Source: Vibrio penaeicida
GTDB lineage: Bacteria > Pseudomonadota > Gammaproteobacteria > Enterobacterales > Vibrionaceae
Direction: 5' to 3'
Assembly (NCBI RefSeq): GCF_019977755.1
Contig: NZ_AP025144.1
Location: 2,108,001-2,172,000 of the forward strand
Length of the DNA stretch: 64,000 nt
The position numbers and the translations under genes are program-made. Shown here piece by piece: positions 1 to 10,357 of this stretch. The first letter of the stretch is position 1, and every line of letters begins with the position of its first letter. The notes beneath the pieces are model-generated. The model was given only the letters and a program-made list of their open reading frames with translations, searched no databases and was not told where the DNA came from.

Positions 1-1512
1 GACTAATCTTTCTAAAGCACCGTCTTTTTTCTCTTCAAGAACTTCAAGTTTCAACTGCTTGGATTCGTCTACCAAGTTGGATTCTGTTTCCCAGACCGTT
101 TTCAGTTCAGCGATTTCGTTCGTTAAAGCGTCGCTTTCTTCGTTTAGCTCAGCCAAAACTTCGGTGTGTGCATGACCAAGCGCCTGTTCTTTTTCGAGCT
201 GGGCGATTTGTGCCGTTTTTTGCTCTAATGTCTTCTCAAGAGACTCAAGCTGCCCCGGTGTCGCAGACTGGCTTAGTGCCACTCTTGAACACGCTGTATC
301 GAGAACTGAAACGGCTTTGTCCGGTAGTTGACGTCCATTAATATAGCGATTAGATAAATACACTGCCGCTTTTAAGGCTTCATTTGTAATATGTACGCCG
401 TGGTGTTCTTCCATAACAGGTACGAGTCCGCGCAACATTTCTACTGCGAGTTCCGGAGCGGGCTCATCCACTTGAACAACTTGGAATCGTCGGGTTAACG
501 CGGCGTCTTTCTCTACATATTTTTTGTATTCAGCCCACGTCGTCGCGGCGATGGTTCTCAATTCTCCTCGAGCCAAAGCTGGCTTAAGAATGTTTGCGGC
601 ATCGCTTTGACCAGCTTGCCCACCACTTCCTATTAACCCATGAGCTTCATCGATGAACATGATAATTGGCGTCGGTGATTCATTGACCTCTTTAACAACC
701 GATTTCAGGCGATTCTCAAATTCACCCTTCATTCCAGCACCAGCTTGGAGTAATGCTAGGTCAAGTGACTTAATCGATACACCTTGAAGCGCTGGAGGAA
801 CATCTCCTTGCACAACTTTGAGCGCAAGACCCTCAACTACCGCAGTTTTACCAACACCGGCTTCACCCGTTAAGATTGGGTTGTTTTGACGGCGTCTGAG
901 TAAAATATCTATCATCAGTCGGATTTCGTTATCTCGACCTACGACAGGATCAATGTCTCCCTTCTTTGCCTGCTCCGTTAAATCAATGGTAAATTGGTCC
1001 AAAGATTTTGTAGATGCTTTCTGCGCTGGCGCTTTTTCTGCAACACTTCGCTCTTCGCTTTTCCAAAACTGCAGTAACGTTTCTGGAGTAACTTTATCTA
1101 ACTCATTGCCAAAGGCGGATGAAACCGCAAATAATGTATCGTCATTCAACAATGCATAAACTAGGTGTACAATATCGATCTGTTCATCTGAGAAGTCGAT
1201 ACTTGAAGCCATCCACGCACTTTTTAAGATAGTCACCGTGTGTGCAGATAAGCCAGGTACGGTTTGGCAGCCTGTTTTGAGTTTTTCCAAACTTTTTTGG
1301 ATATCATCTTCTAACTTGAATACATTTAGGTCGAAATGATCAGATAGAGTCTGAATTGTTGAGCCTTGTTGTTGAAGTATAGAAACCAGCCAGTGTGTCA
1401 TTTCAATACTATGGTGAGTTCGGCTGCTCGCTAGCGCTGCCGCTTGTTCTAATGAAGATTTCGCATCACTAGAAAGCCTCTCTACTAACGCGGTTAGAGA
1501 TAAAGATGTCAT
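1..1512 (-). CDS. clpV: T6SS sheath-recycling ATPase ClpV (TssH), N-terminal part, cut by the window edge
   Basis: AAA+ unfoldase of the ClpB/Hsp100 type that disassembles contracted VipA/VipB sheaths in the cytoplasm. About 504 residues are visible from the ATG at 1512; the family is usually about 860-900 long, so the C-terminal half lies left of the window. Seen: a helical N-domain (about 1-150), a Walker A motif [11 protein letters not shown] around residue 215, Walker [14 protein letters not shown] around residue 285, a sensor/Arg-finger region with LTRRFQ, and the start of the coiled-coil M domain. It is the last visible gene of the leftward T6SS operon, about 35 bp after tssG. The GHAHTEV-type charged middle segment fits ClpV/ClpB. 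High confidence in family; ClpV rather than ClpB comes from context. Confidence 0.93.
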   Translation of the reverse strand, partial: MTSLSLTALVERLSSDAKSSLEQAAALASSRTHHSIEMTHWLVSILQQQGSTIQTLSDHFDLNVFKLEDDIQKSLEKLKTGCQTVPGLSAHTVTILKSAWMASSIDFSDEQIDIVHLVYALLNDDTLFAVSSAFGNELDKVTPETLLQFWKSEERSVAEKAPAQKASTKSLDQFTIDLTEQAKKGDIDPVVGRDNEIRLMIDILLRRRQNNPILTGEAGVGKTAVVEGLALKVVQGDVPPALQGVSIKSLDLALLQAGAGMKGEFENRLKSVVKEVNESPTPIIMFIDEAHGLIGSGGQAGQSDAANILKPALARGELRTIAATTWAEYKKYVEKDAALTRRFQVVQVDEPAPELAVEMLRGLVPVMEEHHGVHITNEALKAAVYLSNRYINGRQLPDKAVSVLDTACSRVALSQSATPGQLESLEKTLEQKTAQIAQLEKEQALGHAHTEVLAELNEESDALTNEIAELKTVWETESNLVDESKQLKLEVLEEKKDGALERLV

Positions 1513-1547
1513 TGATATTTCCTTATATATCGCCTAACTGATATTGC

Positions 1548-2513
1548 TTAAATTCGAATTGTGATGGTGCCGCTTTCTGAACGTTTGTGAGGTGCCAGTA
1601 CGCTTCCCAATGCTAGCCTTCCCCCCCCTTTTTTGAGTTGTACTTTAGGAAGGTGTCTGTATTGGGCGGTTAGGCTCCATTCAACAGAAGCGGTATTCCC
1701 AAGTAAGTCTTTGCACAACGCCTTAATTTCACGAATTCGTTCGCCATTGGGCATCATGCCGTGTACCTGTTCTTGCCCTTTAGCAACAAACTCAACCATG
1801 AAACCTGCATTGACATTCCATGCTTTTCTTCCGAGGCTCGCCCCACGCCCAAGTTCTGAATACTGCCCCTCAGGTAGGCGCTTAGAACACAAACGTGTTT
1901 GCTCACATTCCGTTAGATGCATCCACTTACCTTTAAAGTCGCGAATGATCACATCACAACCGGAAAGAGATTCCATACATGCTTGGATAGATCCTCGGCT
2001 TTTCACCGGCTGGCTGAATAAGCCTCCCCAATGAATTGCTCTCTCTCCCAAGCCTCCTGTTAAGGATTCCAATACTTGATTCCATGAAGAAAACTCATTC
2101 ACAGAAACTTTCCGGTGCTGCACCGCAGGCTGGAAGCTTTGCCAAGTTCGATAGAAAAGAGACAGAATTCGATGGTTAAAGATATCTAAAAAATCCTGGA
2201 GCGTAGGATCGCTATCCTTGAGTCTTTGTAAGATCAATTCACTGTAATGCTTAGGTAAAACACCATTTTCACCAGTTAACCCAATCAGATTCGTCATTAC
2301 GATTAAACTCTGATTGCGCTTTGATTCCACTGTTGTGAATTCACCTACTTCGTATCCCAATTGTTGAGCAACTTTCAGCTCTATAGTTTCTTGGCTTGGT
2401 AAATGATCGGTCCCTAAATTCGCATTAGACTTCAGCAGAAACTGCTCAATTAAGTGTAAAGATTCAAAAAGCTGCTCTTTGTCTAGTGCCCCTATAAAGT
2501 TCTCTCGCTTCAT
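1548..2513 (-). CDS. tssG: T6SS baseplate wedge protein TssG (ImpH/VasB family)
   Basis: Baseplate subunit that with TssF and TssE forms the wedge around the VgrG spike in the cytoplasm. 321 residues, close to the usual 320-360. The family pattern is visible: an early LxxxPxxFxxxQ-type region replaced by LFESLHLIEQ, the conserved segment with LIGLTGENGVLPKHYSE near residues 77-92 (family LxGxxGpLPxxy), and the FLDIFNHRILSLFYRTWQ block near 106-124. Its start overlaps the tssF stop by 4 bp (ATGA), so the two are translationally coupled. No anomalies seen. Confidence 0.93.
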   Translation of the reverse strand: MKRENFIGALDKEQLFESLHLIEQFLLKSNANLGTDHLPSQETIELKVAQQLGYEVGEFTTVESKRNQSLIVMTNLIGLTGENGVLPKHYSELILQRLKDSDPTLQDFLDIFNHRILSLFYRTWQSFQPAVQHRKVSVNEFSSWNQVLESLTGGLGERAIHWGGLFSQPVKSRGSIQACMESLSGCDVIIRDFKGKWMHLTECEQTRLCSKRLPEGQYSELGRGASLGRKAWNVNAGFMVEFVAKGQEQVHGMMPNGERIREIKALCKDLLGNTASVEWSLTAQYRHLPKVQLKKGGGRLALGSVLAPHKRSESGTITIRI

Positions 2514-4333
2514 AGCAGTACCTTTTCACCGCATAATGCTGGCCAGCAATGAAATACATCGCCCGACCCTTTCAAAGTAATGCGCAGTTTTGTAAATGTG
2601 TTAATTTCTGCGAATTGAGCAAAGTATGTCGACAGAACATTTCCTAGCAGGAATATCTGCTCTTTAGATTGTGCACTTTCAGAAACTTCGAGCGTAATTT
2701 CGGTCCCGTGGCAAAAACCCACTCGTCCCTTTTGATTCACCCGACCGGTTGCTGGCTCTACTTTCATCGACACGATAGAGTCGATCATAGACTTAGACTC
2801 TGGCGACGCTTTGAAAGCGTACAGATTCAACGTCTCTCTTAACGTTTGAAGCCCGCCTTCATCTGAAAAATGTGACAACGTAAGTAACTTTGCGAATTGC
2901 CACCTTGAGCTTGAATCCATTGAAGGCCTTATGGTTTCTGTCGGGGCGACTAAACATCGTAAGCTGTCAAAATTATCTTTAACATCCGGCATATTGACGG
3001 TCGGCATGCCGCCACCGAAAGGCAGTTTTTTGGGAAGATTTCGGTTACAACACCAAGCCTGAGCCGACATGACCCAATTATCACTTCCTTCAGGCGCAAA
3101 AATTTTATGGTCTTTATCTATAAATGAAACGTAAACATCGCGCCCAGGTTCATCAAAACCTCCCGCCCAACTTTTGTCTTCTCTTCGCATGCTCCAAAAA
3201 ATCTCATGCTCAGATAGATAGTTTGTATGCTCACCAGCATAAAATGGTGGAAGGCTTTGGTATTTCATTTGCCAACTTCGCACACCAATTTCTTGAATGC
3301 TGACCACTTCTGTCGTGTCAGGTTCTAAATGTTCAGGGTGCAACGGAAACTCGTATTCCGACGCCACAACTCTTGTCGGCTCCATAGCATGGCTGAACAT
3401 ATTGATGACAGGTGTACAACCTAATAGAACGCTGTCTTTTGTGACCTGCTTTTCAAGCCAATCGCAGCTTTGATCGAAGTAAATCCAAATCTCAGCTTCG
3501 TCATTGCTACCAAACCAAGCTGGATCGAGGCTAATAAGATCAGAAAAAAGAAACTTTTCAGGAAATAAGAAATATTCAACCAACAACCTACTTCCAACAA
3601 AGCTTCTCTTACTGTAAGGCACCACAGAAAATTCATCGGTATACCCGACAGGGCTAACGTGCCTCGGTGTAAGCTGACGCGTTGTTTCATCATCAACGAC
3701 AACAGCCATACCAATCGAAGATTGCAGTAATAATTGCAGAAGGCGGTAGGAAACTTGAGGCTGACCATTAAAGAAAAGCCGTAATGAATCAAAACCTAAC
3801 TGGCTCAATTCAATTTCTTTGCTCGCACCTTTTAAAGTGAGCTTTAAAACTGACTTTGCTTCTTTTTCAATGTCCAGTAGCTGCCCACGGAAAGGGGCAT
3901 TTTCAAACGATGCTTCACTAATATTTATTGGTAGCACATCTGTTTTGTAGCACGTCTTAAACTGACAAGACTTAAAACCCGGCGCTTCAAGTGATACAGC
4001 CTCACCTTGCTCGACAGTGACTTTCGATGTTGCCGATTCGTCGCTGTCAATTTTGATCACACTCATCGAAGGAATAGGTGCATGAAAATCTGGGAATAGC
4101 TGCCCGATCAAAGCTTCTGTCAACTGAGGAAAACTGTTATCTAAACTTTGCCTAATTTGGGCAGTCAGAAAGGCGCAACCTTCCAAAATCCTAGCTACAT
4201 GTGGATCTTCTACTTGTTCTTCACTAAGTTTAAGTCTTGCTGCAATTTTGGGATAAGTGCTTCCAAACTCCTGGCCTTTATGACGCAAGTAAGCAAGTTC
4301 GCGATTGTAATACTTGAGAAACTCATCACTCAT
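2510..4333 (-). CDS. tssF: T6SS baseplate protein TssF (ImpG/VasA family)
   Basis: Large baseplate wedge subunit, partner of TssG and TssE. 607 residues, normal for the family (about 580-630). The N-terminus has the TssF signature YYNRELAYLRHKGQEF followed by FGSTYPKIAARL, then DPHVARILEGCAFLTAQI, and QLFPDFHAPIPSMSVI around residues 93-108. Its start overlaps the tssE stop by 4 bp and its stop overlaps the tssG start by 4 bp, giving a tightly coupled tssE-F-G block as in other T6SS clusters. Confidence 0.95.
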   Translation of the reverse strand: MSDEFLKYYNRELAYLRHKGQEFGSTYPKIAARLKLSEEQVEDPHVARILEGCAFLTAQIRQSLDNSFPQLTEALIGQLFPDFHAPIPSMSVIKIDSDESATSKVTVEQGEAVSLEAPGFKSCQFKTCYKTDVLPINISEASFENAPFRGQLLDIEKEAKSVLKLTLKGASKEIELSQLGFDSLRLFFNGQPQVSYRLLQLLLQSSIGMAVVVDDETTRQLTPRHVSPVGYTDEFSVVPYSKRSFVGSRLLVEYFLFPEKFLFSDLISLDPAWFGSNDEAEIWIYFDQSCDWLEKQVTKDSVLLGCTPVINMFSHAMEPTRVVASEYEFPLHPEHLEPDTTEVVSIQEIGVRSWQMKYQSLPPFYAGEHTNYLSEHEIFWSMRREDKSWAGGFDEPGRDVYVSFIDKDHKIFAPEGSDNWVMSAQAWCCNRNLPKKLPFGGGMPTVNMPDVKDNFDSLRCLVAPTETIRPSMDSSSRWQFAKLLTLSHFSDEGGLQTLRETLNLYAFKASPESKSMIDSIVSMKVEPATGRVNQKGRVGFCHGTEITLEVSESAQSKEQIFLLGNVLSTYFAQFAEINTFTKLRITLKGSGDVFHCWPALCGEKVLL

Positions 4334-4812
4334 GCTGTTTCACTCACTTTAATTCCTAGGCTCACTGGTTCTACTTCTGAATCCAGTACCAGTTCATGAT
4401 GTTTTTGACCGAGCTCATAAACTGCACTTATCCGCAATCGCAACACTCGATCGACATCATCTTTGTCATTAATTATTGACACGGAAACATCCTTAAACCT
4501 TGGCTCAAACTCCAAAAGCGTATCTTTTACAATTTTGCAGAGGTGCTGCTGCCCATCTTTGCTACTAAACGGCATAGATGAAAAGTCTGGTAGACCATAA
4601 GTAAGCAGAGATTGTCTAAGTTCGGGTAAAGAGTTATCCACTTTTACCCAACTTAGCCTTGTGTTTAATAACGCTTCCACATCTCTAATTAAGCCACGGA
4701 CAATCTGCTGATTGTTAAGCGGAAAATGTACATCAGCAGTATTCCTTGGATCATGATCAATGAGCTTGTCTAATAGAGAAACACCACTACTAACGTGAGC
4801 ACGCTTTTCCAT
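4330..4812 (-). CDS. tssE: T6SS baseplate protein TssE (gp25-like)
   Basis: Homologue of phage T4 gp25 that starts sheath polymerisation on the baseplate. 160 residues. Seen: SGVSLLDKLIDHDP near the N-terminus, the gp25/lysozyme-like core with VRGLIRDVEALLNTR (residues about 39-53), and LLTYGLPDFSSM near 69-80, the usual Y-G-hPD pattern. The stop overlaps the tssF start by 4 bp; the start lies 9 bp downstream of the tagJ-like gene. Assignment rests on motif and on position directly before tssF. Confidence 0.93.
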   Translation of the reverse strand: MEKRAHVSSGVSLLDKLIDHDPRNTADVHFPLNNQQIVRGLIRDVEALLNTRLSWVKVDNSLPELRQSLLTYGLPDFSSMPFSSKDGQQHLCKIVKDTLLEFEPRFKDVSVSIINDKDDVDRVLRLRISAVYELGQKHHELVLDSEVEPVSLGIKVSETA

Positions 4813-4821
4813 GATGCTTTA

Positions 4822-5625
4822 CTACGCTTCAGTCGTTTGTGGTTCAGACTCAATTGACGTAACCGTCGCTAGCGGTAACGCTCCTTCTCCGGCTAACCAA
4901 ACTTTTTGACCTAAGCCGGCAAATACCGACTCTCCTGACACAGGTTTCCAATCGGTTTCTTTTCCGAGTTTATTACCGTCAGTTTCGCTACGAGCGTAGG
5001 TCAGCGGAATGTGAGCTTCGCCTTCAATTACGCCCTTAATTTCAAACTCAACAGGACGCCAAACTGTCTCTAGTAGGTTGGTGGCTGGTTTGATATTGAG
5101 GTAAACCAATTGATCTAGTGGTGCTAGGTAGTAGTTGCCTGTTGAACTGAATAATTCAATAAAACCGTTAAGAGAGTCATCTATATCACGGACATCTTCG
5201 TACTGCGTGCCATTGATTAGCAGTGGGGTACTAGGTCGCAGTTCTTCAAGCGCCTTACTAATTGACTCAACGTCGTCTTCTTTTTGTTCATGGATCGCTA
5301 AATTCAGTTCAGTCAACTTTGCGTATTGCTCTTCATTTGAGCCAAGGAAGTTTGCCGTCGCACCGCCTTGGAAGAAATCTACTCGCGCCTGAGCCGCTTT
5401 AACTAAATGCCTAATCTGGCTAGCACCAGCCAAAAACTCGGGGAACAGCTTTATAGCTTGCATTAACTGTTCATCTGCTCTCTCTAACTGCCCGTCTATA
5501 CACAAAAGCTCAATGAAATAGCTACGAAGGGCTGCATCTTTTGGATTGGATTTAATAGACTGAATTACAGAATCAATCGTTTCTTGTAACTTTGCTTGAC
5601 GTAATAGTTGCTGCCAATCTGACAT
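4822..5625 (-). CDS. tagJ: T6SS accessory protein TagJ (ImpE/SciE family)
   Basis: ImpE-family accessory factor. In Pseudomonas H1-T6SS the homologue (TagJ/HsiE1) binds the sheath subunit TssB and ClpV. 267 residues. The first 100 or so look like tetratricopeptide-type helices (LRQAKLQETIDSVIQSIKSNPKD, then LRSYFIELLCIDGQLERADEQL), followed by the ImpE beta-rich region with YYLAPLDQLVYLNI and IPLTYARSE near residues 160-215. It lies between the tssC paralogue and tssE, the position tagJ has in H1-type clusters. Clusters carrying tagJ usually have a ClpV that needs an adaptor, which fits the presence of clpV here. Confidence 0.85.
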   Translation of the reverse strand: MSDWQQLLRQAKLQETIDSVIQSIKSNPKDAALRSYFIELLCIDGQLERADEQLMQAIKLFPEFLAGASQIRHLVKAAQARVDFFQGGATANFLGSNEEQYAKLTELNLAIHEQKEDDVESISKALEELRPSTPLLINGTQYEDVRDIDDSLNGFIELFSSTGNYYLAPLDQLVYLNIKPATNLLETVWRPVEFEIKGVIEGEAHIPLTYARSETDGNKLGKETDWKPVSGESVFAGLGQKVWLAGEGALPLATVTSIESEPQTTEA

Positions 5626-5639
5626 GTGACTTTCCTTAT

Positions 5640-7145
5640 TTATAACGCTTTATCTGGAGAGAGCTCTGTTATTAACCGAACACTTGAGACCATCTGATCA
5701 AGTTGAAAGTGCGGTCTTAAATGTAAAATTGAGTAATAGTGTCCGGGACTGCCTTGTTTTTCTTTTACTTGAATTCGAGCCTCATTGAGTGGGTACTTAG
5801 CCCTTAATTCGTCTGAAGCTTCATCTGACGCTGTTGTGTACTGATGCAGCCAACGTTGAAAATCACTTTCAATTGACACTGCATTTTGATAGCTCCCGAC
5901 TTTATCTCTTCCCATTACTTTTACGTAATGAGCAATACGCGAAACACAAAGGGTGTATTGCAGCATTGAGGAAAGTCGCGAGTTGACGGTAATTCCTTTT
6001 TCTTTGAATGATTTGGGTTTATGCAAAGATGAATTCGAAGTAAATGCAATAAGTGGGCTATCTGATACGGGAGACAATGGTATAAAGCCACAATCTGAAA
6101 GCGCCAACTCTCTCGATTCAGAAACCTGATAATTGACTGGAGAACGATATCTCTTAGCCTTTCCTGGAAATTGAGTTTGGCTATTTACAGGAGGCATAAT
6201 GACGCCTTGCCCATAACTTCCCGCCTTAAGCCCCCTTATATGAGCAAACCAGCCTGATTCGCTATAAGCTCTTAAAACCGTAGCGGCAAAACAAAAAGAA
6301 GCACTTCCCCAAAGGAAGTCATTTTCTGAATCACTGACTTTTTCTTTGAATGCGAAAGCTTCCAATCGACTTCCATCATATTTATATGGCTGCCTCATCA
6401 AAACATAAGGTACTGTAACGGCGACAAATTTGGCATCTTCACTTGCCCTTACTGCGCGCCAATTCTCATATTCCAACTGGTCGAATTGAGCTTGCACATC
6501 CAAGATCGTTGCCAGCTCGGAAAACGTGTCGACACCGAATAAACTCGGCGTTGCTGACACTAAAAATGGACAAAACGCAGCCGCCGCTGTTTGAGCAATC
6601 TTGCGGACTAATGTCATGTCTCTATCAAGTTTGTTTGTTCCCGCTTGATGTGAAATGCAATAGTCCCCGACAATCAACCCAAAAGGTTCTCCGCCGGGAG
6701 TAGAAAACTCGTTCTGATAAATAAGTTTGAACAGGCTACTTTGATCAAATTCAATTGCGCGCTGGCTATCACGCCGCAATTCTTCCCAACTGCATGACAA
6801 TACTTTGATTTTTGATTCTTGCTCGGAACCAAAGCTTCCTTTTTGATTAACCAAATACTGCACGCCACGCCAACTTGATTCCAATTGCTGAAAACAATCA
6901 TGGTGGAGAATCGCGTTTAATTGCTCATTCAAAATTTCATCGATTAAATCAATAACGCTCACTAGGCTTTGATTCATATCTTCAGAATTAGAAATATTGT
7001 TAGCATCACACCAAAAACGCAGCGAGTGCGAGTCGGACTGAATATCTAAGAATCGATCTATCCAAAGGGCATCTAACGTTGGTTCATTTGGCTTCTGTAC
7101 GTCATGAACAAGCTGATCTGGATCTGCAAATTGAAATTCTGTCAT
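5640..7145 (-). CDS. Second TssC/VipB-family protein (sheath large-subunit paralogue)
   Basis: 501-residue homologue of the downstream-encoded TssC. Blocks can be matched by eye: LESSWRGVQYLV against [31 protein letters not shown] against [31 protein letters not shown] against [29 protein letters not shown] against [17 protein letters not shown]. The two are clearly diverged overall (perhaps 35-40 percent by eye), so this is an old paralogue and not a recent duplication. It lies 39 bp after tssC, where H1-type clusters carry hcp. Possible roles are a minor sheath subunit, a cap, or a TssA or TagJ partner; none can be chosen from sequence. The family call is firm, the role is not. Confidence 0.85.
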   Translation of the reverse strand: MTEFQFADPDQLVHDVQKPNEPTLDALWIDRFLDIQSDSHSLRFWCDANNISNSEDMNQSLVSVIDLIDEILNEQLNAILHHDCFQQLESSWRGVQYLVNQKGSFGSEQESKIKVLSCSWEELRRDSQRAIEFDQSSLFKLIYQNEFSTPGGEPFGLIVGDYCISHQAGTNKLDRDMTLVRKIAQTAAAAFCPFLVSATPSLFGVDTFSELATILDVQAQFDQLEYENWRAVRASEDAKFVAVTVPYVLMRQPYKYDGSRLEAFAFKEKVSDSENDFLWGSASFCFAATVLRAYSESGWFAHIRGLKAGSYGQGVIMPPVNSQTQFPGKAKRYRSPVNYQVSESRELALSDCGFIPLSPVSDSPLIAFTSNSSLHKPKSFKEKGITVNSRLSSMLQYTLCVSRIAHYVKVMGRDKVGSYQNAVSIESDFQRWLHQYTTASDEASDELRAKYPLNEARIQVKEKQGSPGHYYSILHLRPHFQLDQMVSSVRLITELSPDKAL

Positions 7146-7184
7146 AATTATTGCGGCTGACCCGAAGGTCAGCCATTTTCATCA

Positions 7185-8678
7185 TTAGCTTCCTGACTCA
7201 GGAATTTTCGCAACTAAGCGCAATGATGCTGTCAGTTCTTCCATTTGCAGCCAAGGCTTCAACCATGCTACGGCATTGTATGAACCTGGACTTCCTGGAA
7301 TTTCTTTCACTTCCACTTTTGCGTCTGCCAAAGGATATCTCGCGCGAATTTCCTGACCACCACCTTCCGATGCATTCACATAAGTGAGAATCCAGCGGTT
7401 TAGCCAAGTTTCAACATCTTCTGCTTCCATAAAGCTACCAATCTTGTCTCGAGCCATCACTTTCAAGTAATGGGCAAAACGAGATGTCGCCATCATATAT
7501 GGAAGACGTGCGGAGATAGCTGCGTTAGCCGTCGCATCTGGGTTATCGTATTTGGCAGGTTTTTGACAAGTTTGAGCCCCAAAGAATACCGCGTAGTTCG
7601 TATTCTTGTAGTGACAAAGAGGCAAGAAACCCAATTTGCCAAGTTCTGATTCTCGGCGGTCTGTTATCCCAATTTCTGTTGGGCACTTCATGTCCGGATC
7701 GCCATCATCACTCTGGAAGAAGTGTGTCGGTAAGTTTTCAACACGACCACCACCTTCAGCACCACGAATAGCAGTACAGAAACCATATTTAGCGAAAGCA
7801 TCGGTTAGTTTTGCGCCCATTACATAGGAAGAGTTCATCCAGCAGTAATCGTTGTGCTGAGCGTTGATTGCGATACCAGATACTGGGTCTACATCAAACT
7901 CTTCGTAACCAAACTCTTCAACAGGTGCTGTTGCTTCACCATATGGAAGACGAGCAAGTACTTTAGGCATTGTTAGAGAAACAAAACGAGAATCATCACT
8001 TTCACGGAATGAACGCCACTGTGCATACTCTAAAGATTCAAATACTTTCTCTAGATCTCGCGGCTTAGACAATTCTGTCCACTCATCAAAACCAAACAAT
8101 GCTGGTGAAGCGGCGGATAGGAAAGGCGCAAAACCTGCTGCAGCTACATTAGACATTAAGCCCAATGTCTCAATATCTTCAGGGTGATTAGTGAATTCGT
8201 AATCACCGATAATTGCACCATAAGGTTCACCACCAGCACTGCCAAACTCAGACTCATAAACTTTCTTGAAGATCTGGCTTTGATCGAACTCTACCGCTTT
8301 ACTCAGATCTTTGTGCAGCTCTTTTTTGGTTAGACTCATCAATCGAATCTTAAGCGTTGAACTGGTTTCTGAGTTAGACGTAAGGTAATGCAAACCGCGC
8401 CAAGTACCTTCAAGCTTTTGAAGTTCAGGGTGATGCATCACTTCAGCAAGCTGTTTAGAAATCTTAGCATCTAATGCTGAAATGGCTTCGCGGAACGTTA
8501 CCGTTAAGTTCTTGTTCCATGTAACTGTACCTTTCATCGCTTCTTCAGTTAATGTTTTGATTAACTCTTCAGCGCGAGAAGCTTCGGTTTGCTTAGTTGC
8601 ACCGATGGCTTGGTCTAAGAAAGATACGCTCTGTTCACCAGTAGTAGGATCTAACTGCTGCTCAGTTTGAGTGCTCAT
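7185..8678 (-). CDS. tssC: T6SS contractile sheath large subunit TssC (VipB)
   Basis: Large subunit of the contractile sheath, co-assembling with TssB. 497 residues, typical for the family. Diagnostic stretches: [20 protein letters not shown] near the N-terminus, [72 protein letters not shown], and [13 protein letters not shown] near the C-terminus. The start codon follows the tssB stop by 0 bp (tssB 8679-9209), the usual tssB-tssC coupling that gives a near 1:1 ratio. Confidence 0.96.
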   Translation of the reverse strand: MSTQTEQQLDPTTGEQSVSFLDQAIGATKQTEASRAEELIKTLTEEAMKGTVTWNKNLTVTFREAISALDAKISKQLAEVMHHPELQKLEGTWRGLHYLTSNSETSSTLKIRLMSLTKKELHKDLSKAVEFDQSQIFKKVYESEFGSAGGEPYGAIIGDYEFTNHPEDIETLGLMSNVAAAGFAPFLSAASPALFGFDEWTELSKPRDLEKVFESLEYAQWRSFRESDDSRFVSLTMPKVLARLPYGEATAPVEEFGYEEFDVDPVSGIAINAQHNDYCWMNSSYVMGAKLTDAFAKYGFCTAIRGAEGGGRVENLPTHFFQSDDGDPDMKCPTEIGITDRRESELGKLGFLPLCHYKNTNYAVFFGAQTCQKPAKYDNPDATANAAISARLPYMMATSRFAHYLKVMARDKIGSFMEAEDVETWLNRWILTYVNASEGGGQEIRARYPLADAKVEVKEIPGSPGSYNAVAWLKPWLQMEELTASLRLVAKIPESGS

Positions 8679-9209
8679 TTACTCACCTCCTTCTTTCTTG
8701 TCACCAGAACCATCTTCGTTCAGGTTCAATTCACCCGCCAACTGGCTCAAGTTGTCGGTATTATTCAGAACAGATTCAAGGACATCTTCAAGCTCCTCTG
8801 AACGGTCCACTTTTGTCATAAGATCACGAAGCTTATTACGCGTTTCCATTAACTTACGTAGTGGGTCAACTTGGTTAACAATCGAAGCTGGCTCGAAATC
8901 CTTCATCGATTTAAACTGCAGATCAACAGTGAATGTTGAATCATCATCAGCTAACTTATTGTCAACCTTGAAAGAAAGGCTCGGGCTCATCTTTTTCAAA
9001 ACATCATCAAAGTTGTCTCGATCAATTTGAATAAAGCGACGATCTTTCAAAGGCTTCAGAGCTTCTGTGTTATGACCTGCGAAATCACCCATAACGCCTA
9101 GAACAAAAGGCAGCTCTTTTTTTAGTGAAGCATTTTCAGTTTCTACGTCGTACGTAATATGGACACGAGGCTTCCTTACTCGTGACAGTTTCGAGTGGAT
9201 ACTCGTCAT
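8679..9209 (-). CDS. tssB: T6SS contractile sheath small subunit TssB (VipA)
   Basis: Small sheath subunit. 176 residues, normal length. Family signature seen: [14 protein letters not shown] at residues 9-22, [14 protein letters not shown] near 34-47, and [21 protein letters not shown] near 58-78. A purine-rich ribosome binding site (AAAAGGGAGAG on the coding strand) precedes the ATG at 9209. It follows tssA at an 18 bp gap and abuts tssC. Confidence 0.96.
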   Translation of the reverse strand: MTSIHSKLSRVRKPRVHITYDVETENASLKKELPFVLGVMGDFAGHNTEALKPLKDRRFIQIDRDNFDDVLKKMSPSLSFKVDNKLADDDSTFTVDLQFKSMKDFEPASIVNQVDPLRKLMETRNKLRDLMTKVDRSEELEDVLESVLNNTDNLSQLAGELNLNEDGSGDKKEGGE

Positions 9210-9227
9210 AGGACTCTCCCTTTTTTG

Positions 9228-10355
9228 TTATTCACCATTTTGGTCTACTATGCCAACCAAACGGAAGTAGCCATTCTTGGCTTCTCCATCAGAAATAAGC
9301 TCTGCCAGTAGCTCCGGCAAAGGCATATCACACCACCTCACCACCTGTTCGATTGAGTACGAAACGGGAGAGTGTGGTTCAGTTTCTTTAAAAAATTCCG
9401 CTATCTTTTGTAGTTGTTCAATTGCGTGTTCCCTAGACGCTAAATTGGCAGCAAGTAGCTGCCCTGCTTGAACTGGCGTACTTGCTTCAACGGTGTCAGA
9501 TTCCTCTGTATCCGTTGGTAAATCTTCCAATACGGGTTCAGCTTCCGCCTTTAGCTTGTCGCCCGCCAAGTGATTGAGCGCAGATTGAATAGCTTCAAGC
9601 TTCTTTTGGATATGAGAGCTCGGCATAACCTCACCACAAGCCTCATCCATGGAATGGCTGTATCGATCAAATGCAGCAATTGCCTGCTCTAATTCACTGC
9701 CCAGCTGCAAGTAAAACTCTTTTGATGTTTGCGCTACGGCATCTTGAATTGATTTGAGATCAACGGCACCTGAATCAATTTTTTGACGTTTCTTGTCTTC
9801 GTCTAATCTTTCTAAATCGATGGCTTGCTGATATTCCCAGTAAGCATAGGACTGACCGGTATAAGCTTCTGTTAATGGAATGGATGAAATAGGAAACAGT
9901 AGTGTCCCTTCCTTCTCCATACCATTCAGACCAATAATTGGCGTAACGCGTGTTTCTATTCCATCTTCGTCGGGCATTGGATGCAGCGTTTCCCAAAACC
10001 CTTCAATCAAACCTGCTGCCAGAGAATAACCTTCGGCAAAACCTTTGAATCCATACGCTCGGGTCATCGCTTCGATTAACCATGCTACGAGTTCTAAGTC
10101 TTTGGATTGCCCCGTAAGTTGTTCAGGCACTGTCTCTAGGAAACCGCTCCATAAATTGACATAGCTCGACAAAGGCTCTTCTGAAATGACCGCATTTCGC
10201 TCTTCATTTCGGGCAACCATTCTCAAATCTTTCAAGCGAAAATAGGCAGACTGAGGGCTGATATCTGACCTTGGATCTGTACCCGATGGAAGTTCTGTTG
10301 AAATAGGCAAAAGTGCCTGCTCTATCCATTCAAAATCTGACGCTTCATACACCAT
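9228..10355 (-). CDS. tssA: T6SS baseplate/cap protein TssA (ImpA N-terminal domain)
   Basis: Organises baseplate and tail-tube/sheath growth. 375 residues. The ImpA_N domain covers about the first 130 residues: WIEQALLPISTELPSGTDPR, SPQSAYFRLKDLRMVARNEER, and VNLWSGFLETVPEQLTGQSKDLELVAWLIEA, followed by the AEGYSLAAGLIEGFWETLHPMPDEDG block. The C-terminal part has an EHAIEQLQKIAEFFKETEPHSPVSYS motif of the short TssA class. It sits 2 bp downstream of the pppA stop and just before tssB. Confidence 0.92.
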   Translation of the reverse strand: MVYEASDFEWIEQALLPISTELPSGTDPRSDISPQSAYFRLKDLRMVARNEERNAVISEEPLSSYVNLWSGFLETVPEQLTGQSKDLELVAWLIEAMTRAYGFKGFAEGYSLAAGLIEGFWETLHPMPDEDGIETRVTPIIGLNGMEKEGTLLFPISSIPLTEAYTGQSYAYWEYQQAIDLERLDEDKKRQKIDSGAVDLKSIQDAVAQTSKEFYLQLGSELEQAIAAFDRYSHSMDEACGEVMPSSHIQKKLEAIQSALNHLAGDKLKAEAEPVLEDLPTDTEESDTVEASTPVQAGQLLAANLASREHAIEQLQKIAEFFKETEPHSPVSYSIEQVVRWCDMPLPELLAELISDGEAKNGYFRLVGIVDQNGE

Positions 10356-10357
10356 GG

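Noticed and set aside
953..1159. Open frame opposite clpV, and many similar ones opposite tssM, pheT, the RND gene and others
   Set aside because: Each lies wholly opposite or out of frame within a well-supported gene and is a by-product of its codons.
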